Source of the DNA: Chlorops oryzae
Taxonomy: Eukaryota; Arthropoda; Insecta; Diptera; Chloropidae
Reading direction: 5' to 3'
Length of the DNA stretch: 64,000 bases
NCBI GenBank assembly: GCA_020466095.1
Contig: CM035806.1
Span: forward strand, 6,905,122 to 6,969,121
Positions 23,396 to 33,992 of the stretch are shown in pieces. Positions within the stretch are counted from its first letter, which is position 1; each line of letters starts with the position of its first letter. The notes under the pieces are model-generated. The model made no database searches, was not told the origin of the DNA, and saw nothing but the letters and a program-made list of their open reading frames with translations. Made by a program: the position numbers and the translations under genes.

Positions 23396-24169
23396 ATCCC
23401 AGCCGGACATTATCGCATGCATGAAAAATTAATTATTGCAGAAGAAGTGAAGACTTGATATGTAAAGACGGCAATTGGTGCTTTTTCGAATGATCTTCTA
23501 GTGAAAATATCACAGAACCAAGAGCTCGTTGCAACAGACCCTTCTTCAAATGAAATTTTCATTTTAAAGAGGGTTGTATACTCCAATTTTAAATGAAGTT
23601 CCTATGAAATTGTCATGACAAGATATTTTTCAATCTGTATGCTACAATTCTCAAATGTTTTATAATTTTTTTGTACTTAAGATGTTTTAAGAATTTAAAC
23701 CCTTAAGTCTTTCCAAAGGCGATAATGTGTCACAATCACGAAGTGACGAAATATGGCCATATCCGCCAATTTTTTTTAAATATTCTTTTTCTTCTCCTCT
23801 CAGATCCCCGCGGCGTATAATATTTTTTCAAATGTAATTCTCATTCCCGTTGGCACCATAGTATTTGTTCAGAATGATATTTTCATTCATGTTAGCAGCA
23901 TATACTCTATTTTCAAATGAAATAATCATGCAAATTGGATCCATTTTAGCCAGCCAGCACGTGCACTTTTCCCAAATGAAGTTTTCATGCGGACCAGGGT
24001 CATACACTCCTTTACCTAATGAATAACACATGAATTTTGAAGTACTGAAAATAGCGGCCATCTCCTAACAAAATTCATCAGAAGTAAGGGTTAGTAATGC
24101 GAGTAGTCGCAGTATGAATTTTCACCACTTCGGAAGTACTGGAGAAGTAGTGAAATTTCCGGCTGGGAT
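23396..24169 (-). mobile_element. MITE family ATCCCAGCCGGA, copy 2 (inverted)
   Basis: A 774-bp copy in the opposite orientation to 20410-21172. The plus-strand left end is ATCCCAGCCGGACATTATCG and the right end is GAAATTTCCGGCTGGGAT. It carries the counterpart 77-codon frame on the minus strand (24061-23828). The two long copies lie inverted about 2.2 kb apart, with the deleted copy between them, so the segment could pair as a long stem. Confidence 0.88.
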
Positions 24170-24204
24170 ATGTTTGCAAATGTTTTTTAGTCAAAATGAA
24201 AATA

Positions 24205-24325
24205 TTTCCGCAATCCTACCAAAATCCGATTCAACCTACCAACCAACCTACCAAAGAAAAAAATACCTACCTGCTTTGGTAGGAAAAGCCCAAAAGTGGC
24301 AACGCTGTGAGGAGGAAAGTCGGTT
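24205..24325. repeat. CCTACCAAA hairpin repeat fragment
   Basis: CAATCCTACCAAAATCCGAT, then ACCTACCAAAGAAAAAAATA, then CTTTGGTAGGAAAAGCCCAA and GTGGCAACGCTG match fragments at 22.1 kb and 22.9 kb. It is another member of the hairpin family. Confidence 0.6.
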
Positions 24326-26594
24326 TGCATAAAGTGCCCTCACCCGTCTCAGTGGTGTTTCTCCCGCGAATGGGAAGTGTCGCTTATTGTATTGTAATCA
24401 TATTCGAAAGATCGTACAGCAGTTGTTGTTGTTTCTTTAGCCAATTCGTTGCTGGCCTAACGGTTAATTCTATTTGTGATTGATAATATTTTTTTTTTAT
24501 TATTGTATATTAAATGCGTTTTGTGCCGGGCGATCTCGAACAGCAAAGTGAAAGACTACACGCGACCATTGCATCACAGGAGAGAGGAAATTTGTGGAAA
24601 TTGCAACAACGAATAAAAGAAGTACGAAAAAGTGTTAATTGATTTTTCTCTCCCCCGCTATCCTCTCTAACAAGCATATGTTAATAAATGTTAATAAATT
24701 TGCATGAATAAATAAAGGGGGGGGGGGCCCAAAAAAAAGGAAGGCAAGAGAGAAAAAAAGGGTTAACGAACCGCAAAAAGCTAAAAAGCATTTGCTGCAT
24801 TTGCTCCTGAGCGCGTTAATGTTTGATGTAAAAAAAAAGTAAAAAATAAAAATAAAGTACCACGAAAATGAACAGCAAACTTCAGCAAGTCCAACGAAAA
24901 TTGCAAAAAGAAAAAACAAAAAAATTGAAAAAATACAATAAAATGAAATAAAGGCAAAGTAAAGCGAAGCAATGCAAAGCAATGCAATCAGAATGATAGT
25001 TGTGAAAAGCTGGAAAAGTTGATGTGAAGCGTCTGCTGTTGCTGTTGTTGGTGTTGGTGTTGTGCTCTTGCTCTGCTGTTGCCGTTATTGTTTCTTTCTT
25101 ATATGTTTTTTTTTTTTCTTTCGTTTTCTTATTGTTTTATATTTCATGCTGCTGCACTGATCGTGCATTCCCTTTTTGTAATATTCTCGCCCATTAATAT
25201 AGAGCCCATTTGTTACGTTACGTTACGTTAAGTTTTTTTATTATTTCTGTTGTTGTTCTTCTTCTCCTCTTGGTGTTGTTGGCCTTTTCGCTTCGATTCG
25301 CTGTGAAATAAAAATGGATAAGACCATTCAAAGGGATTACACGATGACGATGCCAAGTGTCGTAGCCGTCGCAGTCGTGGTGATAAAAATAGAGAGCGAG
25401 TGCGAGAAACTGCTTCTTAAAGAAGAACTGTGTGTAGTAGCCTTCATCCCCCTTTTCTATTTTTTTTTTTTTTTTTGGTTCCATCTTTCTTTCTTTCTTC
25501 ACTGGGTTTTTTTCTGCTTTTCGTTTAATTCTTCACGCTGCCGTCATCGCTTAATTGTTCCGCCCGCCTCCCGCACTGTTTCTTTTTTTTTTTCTTCTTT
25601 CTTTTTTCTCTTATCACACGAACGTGCGCACTCAGTCTGCTCCAATGAACTACATACTTCCACTTCTGTGCTAAATTGCTTCAATTTGCGTATGGACTGC
25701 TTTCGTCAGCGTGGGGGCGGCCCGGCGAGAGTGAGGGAGCAAAAAATAATATAAATTATGAAAAAGTGGAAAAAGTCGAAAACAGAGCGGCGAACTACTG
25801 GTCGAAATGGTCGGGAAAAATGTCATTTTATTCTTTATCAATGGCCGGAAAAGTGACAACAATGGAGCAGCGAAAAATCAATAATTCAAAAGAATTACTC
25901 AGCTTATCGACCCACAAAGCCGAAACTAGAGGTCGTCAGTCGGTTGGCTTCGAAGTTCGAACCAAATACATACATATATATACACACATATAGTATGTAC
26001 TTTATGTACCTTTGTGTCAGTTAATTATGGCTTTAATAGTTCGTTCGTCAGGGCCTTGCCAGTTGGCTGATTGGCGTCACAACATACCATGACCTGGCAC
26101 TGACCACGATTTCCGTTCCTGTCGTTCCATTCAGGTGTGCTGCTGCTGCTGCTTGTTCTCTTTCATATTCTCTGCCATTCGGCCCGAAAATACCATTCCT
26201 TTCGTCATGTGCTTTTGTCCGAACGCAAGAATAATAAGAACCGGCGAACACGCAAGCCGAAGAAGCGAACAACGAACGAACGAACGAGCGAACGGAATGA
26301 ATGAATTGGGGTTGAGGGCCGCCGCATGTCTTTATGTATGTCGCTGTGTCTGTGTGTTTGTCTGTCGGTGTGTTTGTTTTGTTTACAGACTGCGATCATA
26401 GTGAGACGCGTTGCTTTGCGTCATTTTGTTATCATCGGTGCTCCTCTAACCGGCGTGTGACACACGAAGGAAGCTTCGGCTGAGTTCTGATGCACATAAC
26501 AAGTTTTAAGGGTGGATGCTTTATGCAAAACAAATGCATCGAATTTGGGAGGAACTTTTGAACAAAAAAAAAAAAAAAAACATTTTTTTCAATC
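24326..26594. other. Non-coding region, no gene seen
   Basis: Mixed-composition blocks with many T, A and G runs (G-run at 24717-24727, T-runs at 25109-25118 and 25461-25476), a GTTGTTG-rich patch near 25030-25090 and an AACGAACGAACG run near 26270-26292. Frames at 25314-25754 and 26048-26401 have no domain or splice context. The relatively GC-balanced parts (24530-24610, 25310-25440, 26040-26330) might be conserved regulatory or untranslated sequence, but that cannot be shown here. Confidence 0.4.
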
Positions 26595-26599
26595 TTGCA

Positions 26600-27127
26600 T
26601 GTAAATTTGTGCACATATGTACCTATTTTAATCAAGAGGCAATGCCTCGATAGTGTGAACAACCTCGGTAATGTGAATTGGAAATTCTTATACATATTTC
26701 AACTAAATATTTCAATTTGAACATACAAACAAATAGAGTCTCTATAGTGTGAAAACCCTCGATAGTGTGAACAGGCTCGGTACTGTGAATTGGAAATTCT
26801 TGTATATATTTGAACTTAATAAATCAATTTAAGCATAACAAAATTGAGTCTCGATAGTGTGAACAGCCTCGATAGTGTGAACAACCTCGATAGTGTGAAC
26901 AGCCTCGATAGTATGAACAGCCTCGATAGTGTGAACAGCCTCGATAGCGTGAACAGCCTCGATAGTGTGAACAGCCTCGATAGTGTGAACAGCGTCGGTA
27001 ATGAGAATTGTAAATTCTTATACATATTTGAACTAAATAGATCAAATTAAACATCGTTAGTGTGAACAGCCTCGATAGTATGAACCGCCTTGCAGAAATT
27101 AGTTCACTCGATTCAGTCTCTCTACTG
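26600..27127. repeat. 18-bp minisatellite within higher-order repeat
   Basis: The 18-bp unit CTCGATAGTGTGAACAGC repeats most purely at 26850-26995. It is embedded in a larger unit, GAAATTCTTATACATATTTG followed by AACTAAATA and an AT-rich segment, seen near 26680, 26798 and 27010. On the minus strand, TACAGTAG at 27129-27122 resembles the TA plus CAGT end of pogo/Tigger-type DNA transposons, which often carry subterminal TCGATAA-like repeats. One further block lies inverted at 27666-27768. Confidence 0.75.
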
Positions 27128-27154
27128 TATATCGGCTGATGGAAGTTTGACTGA

Positions 27155-27327
27155 GGGGCTGTCCATTAATTACGTAAGCATAAAAGGGGGGCGGGAGGGG
27201 GTTCGAAAAATCTTACGCCTGCTTATAAAGGGTGTCTGATTTATACTAAAGTATGCTTACGAAGGGGGGGGGGGGGGGTTCAATCAAAATGGTCAAAATC
27301 GCCCTTACGTAATTAATGGACAGCCCC
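27155..27327. mobile_element. 173-bp MITE with 24-bp perfect TIRs
   Basis: Terminal inverted repeats starting GGGGCTGTCCATTAATTACG are perfect over 24 bp (27155-27178 and 27304-27327). TGA is present immediately outside both ends (27152-27154 and 27328-27330), consistent with a 3-bp target duplication. The interior is G-rich, including a run of 15 G at 27264-27278. No coding capacity. I cannot assign the superfamily: a 3-bp duplication would suit PIF/Harbinger-like or related types, but those prefer TWA. Confidence 0.9.
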
Positions 27328-27665
27328 TGACCACTGAAGGTTTTTTTTTTTTAAATAAAATTCTCGTGCTGTTTCCAAGGGAGAGCTACCCTATTTTATA
27401 TGCAGTGTATACTGTGAGGGCACCTAACCCGGGGGATGTTGAATGGACAACAAAAATTTCCCTTTTGGGAATTACCTCTTTCATTGCTTTTGCTATACAA
27501 AATAAAGAGCGCTGTCCCATTGGGACACTGTTTTCCAGACGAGTCATTAGAAAACAAAGTCCAAACACGAAGCAAAATAAAAAATGTAAAAAACTTTTAT
27601 TGCTCACACAAATTTCCATAAGTCGAACTATAGTAGAAACAAAATAGAGTGAAGTAATTTTTTCA
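27328..27665. other. Spacer between inverted repeat blocks
   Basis: About 340 bp without recognisable repeat or domain. A 93-codon frame at 27366-27647 has no visible motif. Its position between inverted blocks of the 18-bp repeat suggests it may be the interior of a decayed transposon. Confidence 0.35.
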
Positions 27666-27768
27666 AGGTCTGTTCATACTATCGAGGCTGTTCATTCTAT
27701 CGAGACTAAATTTTTGGATGTCTAATTTGATGTATTAAGTTGAAATGTGTGCACAAATTTACACTTAA
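27666..27768. repeat. Inverted block of the 18-bp repeat unit
   Basis: CTGTTCATACTATCGAGGCT and CTGTTCATTCTATCGAGACT are the reverse complement of the 26.6-27.1 kb unit. The following TGTATTAAGTTGAAATGTGT and TGCACAAATTTACACTT match, inverted, the sequence at 26604-26620 (TGTAAATTTGTGCACA). Together the two blocks bracket about 1.1 kb. Confidence 0.7.
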
Positions 27769-27869
27769 ATTTTTTTTTTTATTAAAAAGCTCAGTTTTTT
27801 GAAAAAAATTCAATAGAGATGGTTATTTTTTACGTTCTCTAAATGATCCTTGACTTCCGCCTTTTCGGA

Positions 27870-28460
27870 AAAATTTAGAATACGGGTGTAAATTATTGTA
27901 TAAGTCTGATACTTTTCGTGAGCCACGCCCATTAAGGCAAATTATTCTTGAGATTTGCATGGCCTCCTTTGCCGATTGCGGTTCGATTTGTTTGTTGCAC
28001 ATCGGAAAGGGTTTTTTTCATAGAATCGGTCTTTTGCCACGCCCACATCTCCGATTTTTTGATATCACATTGAAGGGCCCAAAAATAAGCTTCGATTTTA
28101 AATTTCATCAAAATTGCAGACTCTATATGAGTGGGTGTTGCGGCTTATCTTATTTTCATAATGGACAATATCACTGGATTAACCTACCCTTTAAAACGGT
28201 CCTATTGACATTTTGTTCTTACTCAAGCCTCCACGAAATACACCTGCGAAATTTCGCAAAAATCGTTGCTCACTTCTTGTGTGCGAAAACTGTATACAGA
28301 CAGTGTTAGAGAGGGTCGGGACTGGCCAATTTAATTGATCCTGCTGACGATCATGTTTTCTGTAGAATTTTCGTTTGTCGAGTATTTTCTTGCTTTATCA
28401 ATTGTCTCGTCCTATTCCGGGGTCCGCAAATGTGTCGGGTATAAAAAAAAAAAAAAAAAA
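27870..28460 (+). mobile_element. Degenerate DINE-1/Helentron-like element
   Basis: Contains the landmarks of the better copy at 33.2 kb in the same order: GAGCCACGCCCATTAAGG, TTTTGCCACGCCCACATCTC, GACTCTATATGAGTG, TATACAGACAG, and the terminal TGTGTCGGGTATAAAAA near 28433-28447. The interior is strongly diverged and no protein is encoded, as normal for these non-autonomous rolling-circle elements. Confidence 0.6.
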
Positions 28461-30299
28461 ATATGCAAAAAAATGTAGTTTTGTAAACCAGTGTTGCTAT
28501 TTTACTTTGATTTCAACAATTCTGCCATTCGACTTTTCCCACTTCACCACGAATTCTTTCCGATTTTGAAACATTCTCGGAAAATTTAATGATCCCTGGA
28601 CTTGATCGATACAATAGACGTCCTATAAGTTCGCTTAAGTTCAGTGAAACTCCCTTCATAATTAAAGAGATACTGCTTAAACCCAATTCTTATACATTGA
28701 TCTTAAAATAATTTCTTTTGATGAGTCATTCGAATTGTGCCAGAAACCTAAGGTTATTTCCCTAGCTCGAAAAAAACCCCCCCCGGTCCACCGCAGACAA
28801 TAAAAGATCGCTGGCCAGCGATTGCCTCATACTTTTCAAAGGTTAAAGCCTAAGCCAGGTAATTAACAAATTGATTTGAAACGATCTTGGGAATGTGAAG
28901 CTCTGATGACGGGGACGCAAATTAAAGTGTCGGCTGAGCCTAAATAATTTGTACGCCTCTCGGATCTACCTCAGATCGAGCGGAGTAGCTCGCAGCTCGT
29001 AGCTCGTTAGGAAATATGCTTGGGAATATAATCGCAATTACGCTCGAAACTGGAATCTCATCGGAGATCGGAGGTCGGGATTAGAGGCTTTGTGGGCGGT
29101 AGCTTAATTGCAGAACTAATGCGTAGAAAGATTTAATCCTCTTAGGCATGTAAAATGTAAAGCAAAAACTGCTTTAGTTCAAAATATGCGGGTTCGAGAG
29201 CAAGCGCTTTCAACCATCGCCATTCCGTATTTAGGGAATTATGGGTCATAGCAATATACAATAGTTAGCAGACCTCTTTTCTATTCATATGAAGGTATGT
29301 ACTTTAGAATTAGTTTAAGCTTAAGTCAACTTAAGTAGTTTTTCTCCATTGCCATGGCTTTGAATGAAAGGCTTTGCTTGAAATGGTTTTTTTTTTTATA
29401 CCAACTTACCACCAACATACTTAGTATCGAGACTGTATTGCGTTTGTGCGTACGTGTGAACATATAGTAATATAGGGGACACTTACAACAACAACCGAAA
29501 TCCGTGGTGAACTAGTGATGCTATAATTTTTGGAGTATTCACTAAATTTTGTAACTATACATACTTGCGTGTACATTTTTTTATTTTTTCTTTTTAATGT
29601 AAAACTTTTTAAGTTTTTTTATGATAGTTTATGCAATTCTGTACCCTTTTCATTCAGAAGAGATCCAAAAATATATAGTTTATGCATTCTATTTATCATG
29701 ATATGTAATAAGTACTTGAGCCACTAATTATGTATCGAGCAATTTTAGTTATGATATCACTGAATATTTCATATCAACCACAGAAGTGGTGGAATTCAAA
29801 CTTTTTGAGAATCGGTCATATTCGACGCATGAGTACTCTGCTTTATCGCTCCTCAATAATATGAGCAAAATTTTATCTAATTATTTTTGATTTTATAAAA
29901 ATAACATATTTTGCTGAAAAAAAAAATTAGTTCTTATGAAAAACCATTGATTAACACTTATATATAACTGATTTTTAACAGATATTTTATTTCATGTTAC
30001 AAGATTATAAAATATTTGTTAGACCGGAACCGGAATTTTCAGGGGGCGTGCTACGTTTTTGATTTTTCTATAAGAATGCATGCACAGGGGGCATACTTCA
30101 ATTCAACACACACGTTTTTTGTGTGGCAAGTGCCATCTATAGTACTATATGGTGTGAAGCATCTAGAATCACTCTAATTAGACCATAAAAAATAAACATA
30201 CATGTGCAGAAATGTTCAGCGTCACCTGTGGAGAATCGATTTAGCCATTAAGATGTCAGATTTGAGCCGCAACGAGCAAGAATGCGTTCAAGAACATAA
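28461..30299. other. Non-coding region, no gene seen
   Basis: AT-rich sequence of ordinary intron character. No frame with coding features, no terminal repeats and no internal tandem repeats were seen. A short patch of repeated GCTCGTAGCTCG lies near 28985-29008. Confidence 0.5.
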
Positions 30300-30308
30300 G
30301 CTTGATCA

Positions 30309-30817
30309 AGCTCTGTGAACCTGACATCGAAGTTGAAGGAAAATTTTTTTTTTTGATTGCAAAGGTTTGTACCAGTTTAGTACCTGATTGTACCACCTTT
30401 TATTTCGTTAGTACCAAAAATTCGCTAATGCGGAACTTTTGTATGAGAATCCGCAAATGCGAAACTTTTAGTACTGGGTCCGCATCCGTACGAATTTCGA
30501 AATTTTCATTCGCAAACGTTTAAAAACCGCGTCCGAAGCATATCTGGGTGGTACCCCTCACCCCTTGACGTACGGTATGAACGCGACATCACGCAGCGTC
30601 GAGGCAATAAGTAATGAAAATAATGGTTTCACTCTCGATAGTATCTGTATGTACCATCATTTTTTATCCATCTAGCGACTTCCCCCCCTATAATATACCC
30701 CCCTCCGAAATTTTACGTTAGCCAGTAGTATTTAAATGTCAAGGGTAAGTTCCAAATCGCTAGTACTTTTATGTAACTTTATATTTATGTTCAAAACATC
30801 AACTACATAATTGGTAC
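30309..30817 (+). repeat. Foldback element, left inverted arm
   Basis: Runs from AGCTCTGTGAACC to ACTACATAATTGGTAC. Contains many GTAC-centred motifs (TTAGTACC, GGTACC, AGTACT) and a C-rich patch. Near identical to the right arm in reverse complement, so a single strand could fold into a ~509-bp stem. Confidence 0.93.
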
Positions 30818-31326
30818 TATCGTCCGCAATCATTCAAAAACTCCTTTTGATGTTGGTACTAACATTTTTAAACATGGTACTAACCTTTTTAAGGAGGTAC
30901 TAACGTCCACAACAATTTTATACACTATTGAAATCTTTTTGGTGTTGGTACTAACGTTTTTAAACATGGTACTAACGTTTCTACGTTGGTACTAACGTCC
31001 ACAACAATTTTATACACTATTGAAATCTTTTTGGTGTTGGTACTAACGTTTTTAAGTCATTGTGTACTAACGCAATTTTTACTAACGTTGGTACTAACGT
31101 TGACACTTACAACAATTTTTATACACTATTGAAATCTTTTTGGTGTCTAGTACTTAACGTTTTTAATCATGGTACTAACGTTTCTACGTTGGTACTAACG
31201 TCCACAACAATTTTATACACTATTGAAATTTTTTGGTGTTGGTACTAACGTTTTTAAACATGGTACTAACGTTTCTACGTTGGTACTAACGTCCACAACA
31301 ATTTTATACACTATTGAAATCTTTTT
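30818..31326. repeat. Foldback element, central ~92-bp tandem repeats
   Basis: About five units with ACACTATTGAAATC landmarks at about 30930, 31022, 31131, 31225 and 31316 (spacings 92, 109, 94, 91). Each unit contains GTTGGTACTAACGTTTTTAA, ATGGTACTAACGTTTCTACG and GTACTAACGTCCACAACAAT. The third unit is irregular. The sub-motif GGTACTAACG repeats about three times within each unit. Confidence 0.9.
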
Positions 31327-31834
31327 GTACCAATTATGTAGTTGATGTTTTGAACATAAATATAAAGTTACATAAAAGTACTAGCGATTTGGAACTTACC
31401 CTTGACATTTAAATACTACTGGCTAACGTAAAATTTCGGAGGGGGTATATTATAGGGGGGGAAGTCGCTAGATGGATAAAAAATGATGGTACATACAGAT
31501 ACTATCGAGAGTGAAACCATTATTTTCATTACTTATTGCCTCGACGCTGCGTGATGTCGCGTTCATACCGTACGTCAAGGGGTGAGGGGTACCACCCAGA
31601 TATGCTTCGGACGCGGTTTTTAAACGTTTGCGAATGAAAATTTCGAAATTCGTACGGATGCGGACCCAGTACTAAAAGTTTCGCATTTGCGGATTCTCAT
31701 ACAAAAGTTCCGCATTAGCGAATTTTTGGTACTAACGAAATAAAAGGTGGTACAATCAGGTACTAAACTGGTACAAACCTTTGCAATCAAAAAAAAAATG
31801 TTTCCTTCAACTTCGATGTCAGGTTCACAGAGCT
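31327..31834 (-). repeat. Foldback element, right inverted arm
   Basis: Reverse complement of 30309-30817, beginning GTACCAATTATGTAGTTGAT and ending GGTTCACAGAGCT at the 9-bp duplication. The high identity of the two arms implies recent insertion or gene conversion between them. Confidence 0.93.
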
Positions 31835-31934
31835 GCTTGATCAGTGCAATTATAAGGGTACAAAAAAGGGGTAAAAAATCTGTTTTTTTGTTCGAAAATT
31901 CACAAGGAAATCTAGCGAAAGTCTGCAGTACTTG

Positions 31935-32100
31935 TTAAATGCAGAAATTCCCTACATTGGCTTTTGTCAGATTGGATACAGATGTAATAATCTTAATTCG
32001 ATATCGAAAAGTGTGGCCGAGAATTAGGTTGCACACTTACCTATGGCTATATCTCGTAAACCGTTCAATATTTCATTCTCCTGTCTACGATATATTTTTA
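31935..32100 (-). repeat. Dispersed repeat family, copy 3 (inverted)
   Basis: The reverse complement carries the family core: GTAGACAGGAGAATGAAATA, then GTTTACGAGATATAGCCATA, then GTAAGTGTGCAACCTAATTCTC and TTTTCGATATCGAATTAAG. It aligns with 14.3 kb and 16.9 kb. Confidence 0.7.
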
Positions 32101-32492
32101 GCCCACGACTCATACAAAATAGTTGCGGTACTAACTGATCGCAAAAAACTCAATTTAGTAGCTACAAATAGCAACAACCTCTCAAAACGTTTACGATTTT
32201 TTCGCTTCTTTTTCACATTTCCGGCCGTTGTGAATTTTGTGAAAAAAAAAAAATTGTTTTTTAAATATAAAAAAAAAATTATAAATTTTCTTTTAAGCAG
32301 TCTCATGGATCCCTGGCCTGCTGCAGGGTTGTAGCTTTTAAAATTACTCTAACAATTCGACGCGGTTGAAAGTACACAAAGTTCATAATTCTGCCACGGT
32401 TCCACCAATTGCCAATTAGCTGAGGCTTTTTAACTAGCAAACAATCTAAGTAGTCTCAAAACAGTTCCAATGACATTTTTCGCATTATTTTT

Positions 32493-32529
<37 letters not shown>

Positions 32530-33150
32530 TTTTTTGGTTTCTTTAAAGTAGGTACTTGATCTTCGGTCCACTTGTGTCAATACAAATAGCTAAGCTTAAA
32601 AATGTTTTTCTTCCATTATTTAACGTTATTATTTCACTTAAAAGCGAAGACTGATTTTTCTGGTGCTCGAAGAAGTATGGATCTTGAAGAGTTGCCAATC
32701 TGAAAATTGTTTTCAAAATAAAAAAAAAAATAAAAAAAAGAAACAGAAAAGCCTTCCATTAGTTTTTCTTTTTTTGGACACAACGCTTAAAATAGTTGCC
32801 ATTGTACCTTGGGAGGGTTTCGCGTGACTTCATTTTTGTGTTGCATAATCATAAGATCTATAAAGAGAGGGCCATCAGCTTGAGAAAGAGAATGCATTGA
32901 GAGATGGGGCAGAAAAGAATAAACAAATAAATAGAAATATACATAAATTAATAGAATCTTCCCACCTCTTTTGACGGGTGCAAAAAGGGGCTTTCAATTC
33001 GCCCGAGATCGGCTTTTTTTTTTTTTAGATGTTATTTCATTTGTTTGTTTAATTAATTAGTTGAGGAATGAAGAGTGACAAATATCGCACCGCCGAAGCC
33101 AATTCCTTTTCTTCCAAAACCGAAGCTTGAAATTCAAGAAAAGCAAACAA
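32101..33150. other. Non-coding region with long T run
   Basis: No gene is supported. Contains a run of 35 T at 32494-32528 and A runs near 32249-32258 and 32720-32740. A 131-codon frame at 31939-32334 crosses the old dispersed repeat and is not credible. Confidence 0.5.
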
Positions 33151-33992
33151 AACAAGTAAGGGTGTTATAGTCAGGCGAGCCTGACAATAGAATACCCGAC
33201 ACATACACACATGTTCAAATAATTTTTAATATCAAGAGGTGTTTAAGGCCATTAGGGGCCCCATATACCGACTTTTATTGAATTTCTTTATGAAAACCGC
33301 CCTTTTGCCACGCCCACTTTTCCATTTTTTGTTGAACTATAATCGGAGGCTTAAATATACGCTCCAATTTAAAGTTTCATTTAAATATTTCGAAAAAGTC
33401 CGATTTTAAGGCAGATTTTTGTGACAGACCCTAGTACTGGAGGTACCCTTAAAAATTGACCGATCAAGGAAATTTTTTGGAAGGATGTTTAAGGCTACAA
33501 AGGAAGCATAAGTGCCAAATTTCGTTTAAGTCCCATTTGAATTTCGGTTGTACGAGACAATTTTCGAAACCGCCCTTCTGCCACGCCCACTTTTTCAATT
33601 TTTGGAAATAATACTACTGGCCTTTAAATATGATCAAATATCCAATTTCATCAAAATATGTTGAAAAACTTCGATCTTGGAGCAGTTTTTGTGATTTTCG
33701 TAACAGACCCTAGTACTGGAGGTACCCCTAAAAATGATCCGATCGGGTCCATTCTCGAACTTGTTCTTACTCATGTCCCCGTGAGCACGCATACCAAATT
33801 TTGCCAAGATAGCTCAACTCCTTCGATAAGATAACTGTATACAAACAGACAGACAGACGGACATGGCTAAATCGAATCTCCTGGTGACGCTGATCATTTC
33901 TATATATATTTTGTATGGTCTATCTCGACTGGTTCTGGGTGTTACACACATACGCAATATACCATCGACACAGAGTGTGTCGGGTATAAAAA
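33151..33992 (+). mobile_element. DINE-1/Helentron-like element A
   Basis: Starts AACAAGTAAGGGTGTTATAG, followed at once by a perfect subterminal hairpin (GTCAGGC, then GA, then GCCTGAC). Ends CGGGTATAAAAA after TGGTGACGCTGATCATTTCT and a TATATATATTTTGTATGG stretch. Inside are two parallel blocks, each with GCCACGCCCACTTTT and GACAGACCCTAGTACTGGAG, which look like an internal duplication of about 290 bp. This layout matches the short non-autonomous rolling-circle elements known as DINE-1/INE-1 in Diptera. No protein is encoded. Confidence 0.85.

Larger units (their letters stand above)
30309..31834. mobile_element. Foldback-type element with two ~509-bp inverted arms
   Basis: A 1526-bp element made of a left arm (30309-30817), a tandem-repeat centre (30818-31326) and a right arm (31327-31834) that is the reverse complement of the left arm. 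The arms differ only in an A/T run near the tips, one C in a C-run and a base or two. Both ends read AGCTCTGTGAACCTGACATC inward. A 9-bp direct duplication, GCTTGATCA, abuts both ends (30300-30308 and 31835-31843). Long inverted arms, an internal tandem array and a 9-bp duplication are the hallmarks of Drosophila FB/NOF elements, placed in the Mutator-like group. No transposase is encoded, so it must be moved in trans. The family itself is not one I recognise. Confidence 0.93.
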
